A DNA stretch of 64,000 nucleotides from contig VXBM01000060.1 in assembly GCA_013400155.1 (NCBI GenBank), positions 1,006,424-1,070,423 of the forward strand, written 5' to 3'. Made by a program: the position numbers and the translations under genes. Source of the stretch: Helopsaltes ochotensis (Eukaryota; Chordata; Aves; Passeriformes; Locustellidae). The notes under the pieces were generated by a model, which saw only the letters and a program-made list of their open reading frames with translations, ran no database searches and was not told the DNA's origin. Positions 1 through 11,600 of this stretch are shown piece after piece. How positions within the stretch are numbered: the stretch's first letter is position 1; every line of letters begins with the position of its first letter.

Positions 1-3000
1 CTCTTGGTTGTCAAATGTGAAATCATCTTTACAGTGAGTGGTTCTGGGACTGTATAAATTCCAGCAGTTAAGTACAAGTCCTGGGGATTTGAGGCAAAAT
101 GCAGCTGGGCTATGTGTACACTTGAGGACACTTAATTCTGTCTGGAGAGAGGGGCTTTAGGGGTTTTGAGCTCTGAGTGAGGGGTCCATTGTGCCAGGTG
201 CTCTACAAATACATACTGCAGGGTCCCTTCCCCACACTGTTTGTGATATTAAGAAACATGACAGCAATAAGTGAGTGCATGAGAAATAGCAGGATGAAGG
301 GCAGGAGGAGTTGAGCAACATGGGTTCTGCCAGGGCAGAACCTTTTCTTACTTTTCTGTAAAAGTAGTACTTTGTCTTTATCATCCAGTTGTGATTGCTG
401 TAAGGAATTGGGCATCAGGCTGAAGAGGTTTATTATAAAGCACCAAGTCATTAGCCTTCATTCCATAGTTGGAAGAGGATCTTCTGTGTTTTAGTGTGTA
501 GAAGGCACAATTTCACAGAAGGAAGGATGGTTAAGTTACTTCGGGGCTGATCTGTAGAGCACTTTTGGTTCATTTCTTTGTTCAGTCTTTGGCTTCTCTA
601 CTGTCCCCTGCCCACAGTTCCAGTCCTGGGTGGTTGTGCACCATCAATATGTTCTGTCAGTCTTAAAATCCTTACATGCAGTCAACCCTGTATCTCTTCT
701 GGAGTGGGGTTTTGTGTTTTCAGGAGCCCTTCTGTTTTCCTCAAGAGACAGAAACAGGCACAGGATTGTCCATCATGGTGCCTTGTGCTCTGAGCTGAGA
801 TTGGAGTGCAGAAGAAAACAGAAGAGGTCTTGGTTTCCAGGCTCCTCTGCCTGCAGTGATTTCCAGCAAAAAATACCCCGGCAGCTCAGCTCTGAAAGGG
901 TGACCTAGGCACAGGGCTCCTTTGTCCAGGCTCTTTAACAGCTTGGTTTTACTGGCTAATCCAATTGTGCTTTGGCTTGGGACATGGAGTTTTTCTTTGT
1001 TGTTGCTCCCGGTTCCTAAGCACAGGATCTGGAAGTTGCATTTGTCTATCTGTCTGCTAGTTGTACTCTTGCCCAGATATCCAAGCTGCTGACTTGGAAA
1101 CACTTCAAAGTTTTCCATTCTTCAGAGTGGCTGTCTCGACTGCTACTACAGGGAGTTTTTAATGTTTTCTGATTATGGAGCAGCATTTATTATTATGCTT
1201 TATAAGACAGTGCAACTTTACTTATACTTTTTTTTTTGTTAATATATAAATTACTCTCCTTTGGGATACACTGGAATTGTCAAAACAGCTAAGATTTTGC
1301 TAATGTATTACCACAGAAAACAGAAAATCAGAGGAAGGCATTTGGACAGATTTGGCAAATTTTTTAAAATTATTTAATCCTTTTCCCTCACCCTCCCCTC
1401 CCTCCCATCTCCCATCCATTCCTTCTTGAGACAAATGCAGGGATTTGCTCTGGGCCTGCTATCAAATTCTCTGGTCTGGCATATGGCTCAACAAGTCATC
1501 TTTCTTGTGCTCTTAAGCTTTTCCTCCTGTTCTCATCTTCCTCCTGCCCTGTCCTTGCTCTTGTGCACAGTTTATGAACTCCCCTCTCTGTCTGCCTGCC
1601 CCAGGCTGACTCTTCTTGTTGTATCTCCTGATGCCAGCAAAGATGCCCTTGGTTTGCCATATGGTGCTGAGAGGTGCTGGTATTATCACAAACACCTTTT
1701 TCTGGCTTGCTGTGGCCCAACTGATGCTTCGTTGGTCTTGCTGCTGCTTTCAGGGGAAGCCTGTTCTGCTTCTATTCCTCTTCTGTGATTTACTGTTTCC
1801 CATTATGTGTTCTGTGAGTTTGATTTTGTTCAGCATCAGAGATAGGTAATATTCTGGGGGTGGCTAACACCTGACTTAATGTGCAAATTACAATGCTGAT
1901 TGAAAGTCCAAACTTAAATGCAGATAGTTGACTCCCTACAGAATGTAGGTGTGAAGTCCTTTTCCAGAATAATTATGAATGCTAAGCTTTTACACAAGTT
2001 CAAAAGTTCTCAGAAAAATATATGGAAGCAAAATCAGCTAAGAGCAGAAACTCCTCCCAAAGGCACCTTTGCTAGTTTATGGGATCTCTGGGCTGAAAGC
2101 TGCTGGAGTTTGAATCTGTTCTGCAGCTCCTAGCACTGTGTGTCTGCGGTGGCCTTGCATGCTTTCCTTGGCACTGCTGGCCACAGGACACTGGACTCTT
2201 TGGACTTCCATCTTAAGCTGGTGCAGCTGCTCTTTTCTGGGCTGGCTGATTAACTCTGCACTTAGAATACATGTTTCTCATTTCATTCCCATTATATCTA
2301 TGCTTAAAATGTAAGGCTATAGGGGTACAGTCGTTCCTGGGTCACTTTTCTCAGACCTTTTCCTCATTGGCAACTGGGCTTGGCAGTCCCATTGTAAGCA
2401 CTCCATGCTGCCTTTTCAAAGTCATTAGGTTGTTTTTCCCACTGCTGCCAAGAGGATGTTTCATGCCTTCATTTTCCAGTGCTTAAAACTCATCCTTTCA
2501 ATTCCAGCTAAATTTATTCATGGCCATTTTATATCCATTTGTCCTAGTGCCAATTTTTTTTTCCTAGCCCTAAGTATTTCCCTGCCTTCCTCAGTGTTTA
2601 CTTCTCTGCCACCCAGTGTGTCTGAGGGGAACAATCCAGTTGTCGCTTGGCTATCATTTTGTTAAGGTGACTAAACTGTGATCTTTAAGACTCCTAATGA
2701 GTTCTGTCTCTGCTACCATAATGATTTCCTTGGCAGGTTTCTGTGTTTCCTTCTGAGTTCTGCACACAGCTGTTCAGGTGAAGCCTTCTGCGAGAACATC
2801 CACGCTCCCTTCTCCACTGGCAGTGGTTTTCTGAGACCTGATCTGTCCTTTTCATGGCTGTCACCCTGCTGGTTATGCTTGTCCTTATCCCTTAATGGGC
2901 TCATATATCCAGGGTGTCCTTCTACTCATTTCCAAATTATGAGCCCCTGCTCATAACAGTAATCCTTATTAAACCCTAAATGCTTAACCTTGCACTTTGA

Positions 3001-5482
3001 CTATTACATTTCATCACATTTCTATTCCTTCAGAACTCAAGAACATCTTGTTACTCCTGAAAGATATTCTGAACTCCCTGCTATTGGCAGCAATTCCTGA
3101 CTTCACACGGTCAGCAGATTTTGTTAGTATACTCTGACTTTTTGTGCCAAGGTCATTAATGAAAAGCTGAAATAAGATCAGTCTGAAAAGATCCTTGAGG
3201 ACTTCCACACGTAAGTTCCCTCTAGACTAATAATTCCTCTTCCAGCACAACTCCTGTCATTGAGTCTTTAACCAATTACTTTCCCACATTGTAATTCTTA
3301 CACTAATCCCTGTGTTCTCCAGCTTGGCTAATAATTTTCTGTGTGGTACTGTATCAAATGCTTTATTGAAGTACAGATAAATTAGATCTACTATGCTTCC
3401 CTTGTTAGAAGAAGTTGGTTTTCTTATCAAAGAAAGGTAGCAAGTTAGGCTGGCTTGATCTACTCTTGGTAAGTCTGTTTTATCCCTTAAACTTACTTTA
3501 CCTGTTTTGCAGTCTATCCTCATGTCTTTTCTGTTGTTTCTCTCTCAAAATCTGTTGTAAGCAGTGAGTGTCATTGGAGTCAGTCTAATGGGCCTGTCCC
3601 TAAGCCCTACCTAGACAGTTGGAAATGTAGATCAGACTGAGAACCTGCTCTGGGAATTCTGGGATCCTTCAAGGATGAATGAAGTTGTCTGGTTCACAGA
3701 CCCCTCACCCCTCCAAAAGTATTGGGAGATTCAGATTTTCTGATTTGTTCTCTAATGGGAGGTTTGCTGGCAGTGTTCTTTGTGGCAGCAGCGTAGTTCT
3801 GCTGAAACTCATAGCAATGCTCATTGCACCCACAACATAAAACAGATGCCTAGAGGAAATTCTGAGAATGCTTCTGCTTGGAGCCAGAGACACTCTGGTC
3901 ATTCCTCAGTGCTCTGCTGCTCTGGCAGGTGATTGAGACATCACTTTAGGCCTGTAAAATGTAGGTATGCAGAGCAGTCTCTTATTAAAAACACATACTG
4001 GAGTGTGATCTTCGGGAGATGCTCTGGGTGGAATTTTTATTTGCTTAGAGTTGTTTACTTTGTCCCAGACTTTAAACTTGGGGAGAGACTGAGTGATCAG
4101 TGGCTATAGAGTGTTCCTTTTCTGAGCAGGCTGAATAGCTGGGGGATGACATTGCTCCTCCACCATCTGAATGATTGCTGTTCAGTTGGAGCTAAAGAAG
4201 TAAGGAAAGCATGACTGTGCTTCCACTGGTGAGATTTTTAGCTACTCATTTCCTGTTCTGTCTGTATCTGAGTGCATTTTCTTTGCAGTTTGTAAAGCTG
4301 TTGTTGAACTCTGACAGATTCATTATGAAAGAATGACTTTAGATAGAGATGTTGACCCAGTATCAGCAAGAACCAGCTCTTGAATCTTAGTCTCAGCTTC
4401 TGTCAGGACACACAATGAACAGGAGCTTGGTGACAAAAAAAATATTTATTTGCTGCAGGATGATAATTGGCTCAGTATGGAATTGAATGCAATTTTATTT
4501 GGGGATTGGTTTGTAAAGAGATTACATTTTAAGGAATCCTTGCACATGGAGGTTTTTGTAGAGGTATTTATTTAATCAGCTCTGGGCACTTGGAACTTCA
4601 CAGCAGTAAGCCATGTTAGAACAGGGATCTTGCTCCAGCAGAACATGACTGGAAAAGAAAGTCTTCTGTGAGACAAGTGGGATGCAGATTTTGCCATATG
4701 AGGAAGGAACTTGCCTGCAGAAGCTGGGGAGCAATGATGTCTCAGTGCAGATTCTCAAGTTGCAGATGTTAGTGACCAGCTGCCAGTCAAACCAGCGCTG
4801 TGCTGGCTCAGGCAGGTTCACTTGCTTACCTGCACAATGAAAGGACACAGAAAGTCCTCAGAAATGTCTGTCCCTGCCTTTATTCACTGCAAGCAGTCTT
4901 ACTACAGAGCTTTAGCACCTTTCCTACCAGCCCTCCTCTGAGTGGGGCCCTCCACATAACCTGCAATGCAAGACGTGGTTTCGATTGAGAGAAATTCAAT
5001 TTTGTTTTCAGTTAAAGCTGGGAGAGAGGATAGGGGTGAAGCTTGTTTTGGGAAAATAGAAAAAGAAGTGGGATTTTGCTGGAAATATTGACATTGATGT
5101 CCCAGCTTGATATGGAAGTTACCTGCTGATGCACTTGTGTCTGGAGTGGGCATGTGCTCAGTCTCTGGTACAAAGAAAAAGCTCTGGGGCAGCAGTTTAA
5201 AAAGCTTGTTAGATCACTTTGTGGGTGCTGCTTTAAATTTTAATGGTCACTACAAATCAGTGTAACAGTAAAGCTGGAGGGCTAATAGTCTTTTAGAATA
5301 ACTGAGTCAGCTGCAGAGGCTGGATCCTCTGTTGGTGTAAAACATTGCAGTTCTGTCAAAGTCCATCATAAGCTGTCAGTTTAGACCATCTGGGAAGCCT
5401 GGCCCAGAAGACTGTGAAGATGAAGGTTACAAAAATTATTGAAGAAATTGACATTATTTCTCCATCTCTCTTCTTTCCCCAG
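1..5482. other. Intron of AGBL1 upstream of the microexon
   Basis: This stretch must be intron because the microexon at 5483 needs a spliced partner ending in two codon bases. I searched it for the preceding AGBL1 exon (the GAMELLF-type segment) and found none, so that exon probably lies further upstream. It contains the antisense CR1 relic at about 2500-3540 and a pyrimidine-rich tract near 1380-1425. Nothing else is recognised. Confidence 0.8.
2500..3540 (-). mobile_element. Old CR1-family LINE relic, antisense, 3' part with RT remnant
   Basis: On the minus strand the part at 3257-3523 reads with little interruption as a reverse-transcriptase segment including VDLIYLYFNKAFDTVPH and RKLLAKLENTGI, the palm-region motif (I/V)YLDFSKAFDTVPH of CR1/L3-type non-LTR retrotransposons. 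The plus-strand text on both sides (for example AAATGCTTAACCTTGCACTT near 2978 and GTGCCAAGGTCATTAATGAA near 3143) resembles the conserved ancient CR1 consensus known from turtles and birds. Many substitutions, including D to Y in the motif, show it is long dead. The outer ends are approximate; the match at 2500-2950 is weaker than at 2960-3540. Confidence 0.8.
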
Positions 5483-5520
5483 GGCAGCCATTGGGGCTCT
5501 GGCAGCTCTGCTGAAATCAA
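5483..5520 (+). CDS. AGBL1: AGBL1 exon 1 of this window, 38-base microexon
   Basis: This short exon encodes AAIGALAALLKS plus the first base of a lysine codon, the end of a helix in the armadillo-like N-terminal region. It matches the AGBL1 segment that directly precedes the SN-RRAVNRGY segment of the next exon. The acceptor has a clear pyrimidine tract (TTCTTTCCCCAG) and the donor is TCAA|GTAAGC. The exon takes one base to finish a split codon and leaves one base (A) that joins AG of exon 2 to give lysine. Its length is not a multiple of three, so skipping would break the frame. It is far too short to be found by ORF length and was found by matching the protein and the phases. Confidence 0.88.
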
Positions 5521-7133
5521 GTAAGCTTTTTTCTTCATATTCTTTCTGACTTTCCTTTCTGTGCTGTGCTTCTGGACAGAATGATCCTGTTGAACCTCAT
5601 TCTCCCTTGGCATTCCCTCATCCCTTGGTCCCAAAGAGCAGTGCATGGGAAAGAAGCAGTAGTGCAGGGGTTTCCTACACCAGTTCTGATCCTTGGAGCT
5701 CCCCCAGCCCTGTGGGAGATGGTGCCCTGAGTGCGCAGGGAGGCAGGCTGGACCCTTATTTTGAGTATTCAGAGAGCATTGGCTGTCCTGGGGGTTGGTA
5801 TAATAGGAGAAATGGGGAATTTCTCCAGCCAGTGACAAATACTGCCCTTCCCAATTTGTTGTGTCTTCCATGGAAAGGGAGAAGAGGATGCGAATAACAG
5901 CAGTGTTGTTTGCTTGTGAATGGTAAAGTGATTTTAGGAAAAGATACTGTCTATTTTCAGCTACTTTGGTTTTTTTTTTTTTAAGCTTCTGGAGCTGGAA
6001 TTTAGGAAATGGTGCTGATACTGTAAAATCAAATAGAGTACCACATACCAGAAGTTGCCCTGAACTGTGTTTTTTTTGGATGATTTCTGCAGTTCTGAGT
6101 GGCCAAGAATGTATTCCAGTTTTCTCCTTGTCCTGTGGCTCAGGGCATGAGAAGCTCCAGGCTTTTGGAGCAGACTGCTGTGGTAGCTGCATACAAATGA
6201 GCAGGTTGTGTCTTTTGGGAAGTGTGGGTCAGGAGATGTGAGAAACAGCTCTGGTTCCTTGAGATAAATTCACCATGCTTGGAAAAGCCATGAATTCTCT
6301 TTCAGGATTGCACCAGGACATCTTTCTTTGTCACAGTTAGCATATTTGTGGCCCTGGGCTCAGTGCATTTGAGTGGTGCAGGGGTTCTTGAAAAGCTAAG
6401 AATCAAATCTGGAGAATGCTATAGCACTTGAAAATTGCTCATGAGAACAGGGGATAAAGCTGTACACCTCAAAGCACTCAGAAACACCCGAGCATGTTTT
6501 GGTTGGGATACAAACTAAATGGAAGGCAGGAATCCTGGAAAGTGCTGGATTGATTGTGAGTTTTTTTGAGAATTCCAGTAAGCTGCTTGCTGGGAAATAG
6601 TGGGGAGATTGTATTTTGATGGTGCTGTAAGACAGGACAAGAACATGGCCATTCTAGAGGTATACCTGTAGGCCGTCCCGGAGTGTTTCAGCCCAAAGTG
6701 ATCCAGGGGATTGTGGTTATGCATGGGGCTGTGCTTGGAGGTTCAGTGTCCCTCTTGCTTTTAGCAGAGCTGCACTGAGAAAGCAGTTTTAAAGGGAGCA
6801 GGCAGATGGCAGTGTGTCTCCCTGATGGATTCAGAAACATCCATCTTCATCTCAGGCTTCCATAAGCTCTACTTGAAACTTTGTCCACCTGCAGAGCCAT
6901 GGGCTGGCTAGAAACTGTTTGGCTTCTGTCTCCTTCCTAACAGAAGCTGATGCTAAATGCTCACTTATCTGGTGCATAACTGCAAGAAGCAGGATATGCC
7001 TGGAGAAGAGATATCAGCGTAAGAAAAAAAAATTACCGCTCCAGATGGACCTGGGAAATTTCTGCTGTTGTGTTTCAGAGGGGGAAGTAAAGAAATAAAT
7101 GATGGAACACAACGAACTTGTGCTTCATCCACC

Positions 7134-7156
7134 AAAAAAAAAAAAAAAAAAAAAAA
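7134..7156. repeat. A23 homopolymer
   Basis: A run of 23 adenines. An AATAAA lies about 38 bases upstream (within AGAAATAAATG near 7090), slightly far for a polyadenylation signal, so a retrocopy tail on the plus strand is possible but weakly supported. Confidence 0.9.
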
Positions 7157-8519
7157 GGCTTGGAGACCCACCCAGTGAGAGATGAAAGACCTTGGTTGTT
7201 GTGTGTCCCTGTAATCCAGTGATTGCCACATGGTGAATAATGGAGGAGTAGAAGTTTAAGTCCCTTCTAATGGCAGTGCTGTACCTTTCTGTCAGTGAAA
7301 GCTCAGACTGCCGATATGGAGAAGACCTTTCTTCTCTGACCATCAGCTAGTCTCTCACTCCTGACTTATCTCTTTGCGAAATCCCAGAGTATTTTACCAG
7401 TCCTTGCATGCTGCTCTCCCAGTTGCTGTTCACCACCTGCCATACCCCTATGCATGCAGCAAATAGCAAACAGCAAGTTCTTCCTCCATTGCCTTGCTGC
7501 TTTCTTAATATCTGTTGTCTCTCCATCATGTTAACTCTGATCTTACAATAAGGCTGAACATTCTGACTGGTAAATATCTATAGTGGTGCTGAACGGCTGT
7601 GACAGCATTAGGAGAATTTTTGCTCTTCTCTTTGATGTGACAGTCAAACTTTCCCATGTTACCCATGCCCCTTCTTCCTTCTTCAATTTCTAGTTTCTCA
7701 CTACAGGCCAGGCTGGGGAGGAGGAGGCAGATCCTGACAACTATAGATAAACTGAGGTGGGGTGGGGCACAGCAGCTTTCCCAAAGTCTCCTCTCTGTCC
7801 CAGAGGGAACATGTTATTTTTTCCAGCATCCTTTGGCTTTGCTTTACTTCTTCTCTGTATGTGTGTCTTCACACCTTGATTCAGCTCCGTATTAAGGCCC
7901 GAGGAACTCATTGTGAAGCACTCCTGTGTCTTCAAGACCCCCAGGTGTGGAGGGGTTGGAGCCTGTTTGAGCAGCGCTCGGAGGCGTGGGGTGCCCTCCA
8001 GGGCACTCTAACCACGAGGTCTCCTGCTTTTAGTGCACCCCAACCCTGGAATAAACCAGGCAAACCATTCCCACTTCGGGGGCAGTGGAATAGACTTCGG
8101 GCAGCATCTATCCAAGCACGGACAAACCCAGGCCAGGGGTGCTGAGGCTGGAGGGGATGTGCGGGAGCAGGAGCCACAGGGTGGCGATGTGATTATAGGG
8201 ATCCCCACCGCGCCTGAGCCTAAGTGTATTTGGGGTGAGTAATTTGTTTATCAGCAAGTTATTTTAACCTAATTTTGGTCGTGTTTGTTATTCCCGACTA
8301 TCTGTGCTTCCCAGAATTACCAGCTTGCATGTCTTTAAGGAAATTAGCTAGAGCTGGTCTCAGAGGCATTGGCTGAGCGGATATTGAGGGAAAAGGCTGG
8401 GGAAACGGGCAGGGTCTAGTAAAATTGTGATGAGCAATTTAAAAAGACAGGTTGTGGTGACCTCCTGATGGTGCTTATTTCATCAAGACAATTCTGTGTG
8501 CTAACAGCAGTTACTGCTG

Positions 8520-8660
8520 ATGGCCTTTCCCCTCTCTCTTTCTAAATCTTCTTCCTTTTGCTGTCTTTGTCTTCTTGCCTTCCCCCACAGCCTTTCATCT
8601 CTCATTTCCTACTCATTCCTCCCCATCTTCTATCAACTAACCTTTATTTAACCTCTCACT
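8520..8660. repeat. Pyrimidine-rich tract
   Basis: About 140 bases with strong C/T bias on the plus strand, including CCCCTCTCTCTTTCT and CTTGCCTTCCCCCACAG. It ends like a splice acceptor, but no open frame consistent with AGBL1 follows. It may form triplex-type structures; no function is shown. Confidence 0.6.
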
Positions 8661-11600
8661 CACTTTTTAAACCATATTTTGTGGCTGCTGGGATAAAATA
8701 ATCATTGTCATTCTTTTCCTGTTATGTTGGCATCAAGGAGGAGCGAGTAAGTCTGAGGAAGAGAAAGTGATGTTCTAGCACAGAAGCAGATTAGGGCGTG
8801 TGAAAGGCTGCACATTCTGCAACTGAATCCATAATGCCTGACAACAGATTTAGTGAGGCAGGTCTTTGATCTCGAGTAGAAATACCCCATTGTTAAACCA
8901 TCCCAGGTCCGTAGCCAACAGCACAGTGTCTGGGATTTGCCTCACACTGCACCAGCTACCAACTCTCATCATCAGCTTAAGTCTTATTATCCATCTCTGG
9001 ATTCAAAGCCCAGTGTCAGTCTGGCTCCAAATCCATGATCGCATCTTGTCGGGTATTGTGATCAGAGTTGAATTTTGCAGTTGCTTTCATGATAATCTAA
9101 AGCAAGCATTGTGTCTTGTCTTTTCCTCCTGAATTTCAGAATGCAAACAGTCTTGATTCTATACTTTTATCTCTTTGAGAAGAGCCACTTTGTGGGAAAA
9201 GAAATAATTTTTCTATGTCCTTTATATTCTCTTCCCAAAGACTCTTCATTCATAGACATATCCCAAACTGAAAGTAACTCAGTGCTCCAGAAAAAAATGT
9301 TGGCTTTATCTCCTGGGGCATGGCAACTTCCTGATGTTTTGCCTCTCAGAGTGGGTGTAATGAAAACTAAATGTTGAGGAGCTGCATTATTCCCTGTTGA
9401 CATCCTTAATAATGATTGTTTATCTCCTTGTCTTGGCATGGGCAGTGTTTGTGCCTCCAGTGATGATCTGGCTTCAGAAAATTCAGTGCCTGAATTTGAG
9501 GAAGTCTTCCAAATTCTGGTGTCCTTATGGAAACTCTTTCAAACCACTTCAGTCAGAAAAATCACACTGTAGATTTTATGCAACTGTGTTTTTGTTTGAA
9601 ATTTTATTTCTGGTTTTCTGATGAGTTGTAACCAGAAGATTCTGTGAAACTTAAGTCAAAGGAAAAAAGAGAAGCTGTTTAGGGCAAAAGTACAGGGCAA
9701 TTTTCTGGCTTCCAACATGAGTTGAGCTAATACCACCTTCTTGCCATAGTGCCCACTGGGTCTGAAGTGATCCCAGGACTTCATGTGTGACTCAGTTTCT
9801 TCATGGGGACAAAAGTTTTGTTTCTTAAAAAGACCTTGTGCTTTTCTCTGCAGAAATGGCCTCTCAATGATGGAATAAAACAGTTGTGTTCTCTTTGCTG
9901 TAGGAGATATCTTGCATTTTTCACTCTCAAGAGGCAATCACTAGAGCAGAGTGGGGAAGTTGGAGTTTTTCTTATTCCTTTCACTGCCTTAGGGGCCATA
10001 GGGTTAATTTAGCAGAGTATTCTTATCTCCAAGCTGTAGCAATGTATGCTCTTGGCATAATGAATCAGCTGAGTGGCATCAACTAAGAGATTTAAGCAGA
10101 TAGACAGAAAGATAAATATCTCTTTGTTCTGCCTGGTAAGCAGTGTATTGCTCATCATATTTCAGGTTGATGGTAATTCAGTTTTGTGATTAAATACACT
10201 GCATGTTTTCCAGTGGTACCCATCCTCTTGGCAAACACTTCAAAGGGGACTGGGTTGCAGAGAGGGCTCCAGAAATGTCCCCGGTAGCCCTGGTGGCCAT
10301 GACGCTTTCACCTACTAGACTGAAAACCTGACTTTAGGCCCCCACCACAAAACGAGAATTCCGTCAAAACTGGGGATTTCTTTCTGGTGAGATCCCCTTG
10401 CTGACTGAGATGCAGCTTTGACCATTTGAGGCTTCTCCTTGTTGGCTGGAGATTCACGTCAGCTGTTTCTGGTGAACTGCATGGGTGATTCAATCCCGTG
10501 TTCTGAGCTGCAGTGCTCAAACTTTCACTGATGAGCAGCACTGCCCTGGAGGCCACAAACAGAGGAACAGGTCTAGAAAAGTGGGAAACTAAGAAGGCGT
10601 GGAATGTTTTCCTTTCAGCCCGATCTCATCAGGCATAAGTGAAACTCTTGCAAAGAAAATAGGATTCCAGGGACAGGTTTGGGGTGGTGGTGAAGACAGT
10701 GCTCTCCTGTCAGAGATGGCAGAATAAGATTAGGGAGACAGGGGAAGAGTCAGAGATTGCTCAGACAGATATGATCAGTAGTTACTTTAGTTTTAATTAG
10801 TAAACCTGGGTATGTAAAATATTTATTAGGTACAGATGGATTGGAGGGCAATACTCTACTATTTACTACACCTAAGGTTAGAATGGGATACAAAATGAGC
10901 ACATAAATTCACTACGGAATGTCACCAACCCATCCAGGTCTGGTGTCAGGCAAGGGATCCCTCAGCCTTGAGGGGTAACCTTGGGAGCTGTCCCTGCTCA
11001 AGGGGAGGTCAGGGCCACACATCCAGCTGCTACAGAGAGAGAGCTCATCAGATGGCTGCAGGTATTTATAGCTTAAAGTGATTGATGTACAGTCAGAGTT
11101 TTGATGTTCAGGCAGCCTTGGCCACCGATCAGCCCAGCCTTTAGCGAAAACAGGGGTTTTTTTGGCTTTGGTGCTGAATTCCCAGTGATGGCCTCCCAAG
11201 ATAGGAATCCCTTCAGTTCACTCAAAGTAGGAAGCTCCATCCCTGGACACCTCTGAAAGCTGTGTGGTAGGAAAACTTCCATTTCCACTGATCACACCCA
11301 GGGAGAAGGAAAGGGCCTAACAAAAGAATATCAGGAAGAGGGTCAAAAGACAGGACATTTTGCCACTTACCACACAGTGCAACTCACTCACTCCAGGAGG
11401 GGTGGTTCTTGCTGCCTAGAAATCTGTGCAGTGCTGCTTGTACCTGTGTGATTCATTTCCACCATCTGTATTTGTGCCAAAATATAGATAGATGCCCATG
11501 CTGGTGCATCCCTAGATGGAGAGACCAACAGACACAGACAGGTGGGGAGGCCTCCTTTTTCCATTCTGCCTTCTGGAGATCTTGGCATGCTTCCTCTTTC

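Noticed and set aside
1..5482. Preceding AGBL1 exon (GAMELLF-type segment) within the window
   Set aside because: No segment with this protein sequence and a phase-2 donor was found; it is probably upstream of the window.
7090..7156. AATAAA followed by A23 as a plus-strand retrocopy tail
   Set aside because: The distance of about 38 bases is long for a poly(A) signal, and no transcript-like sequence or target duplication was seen.
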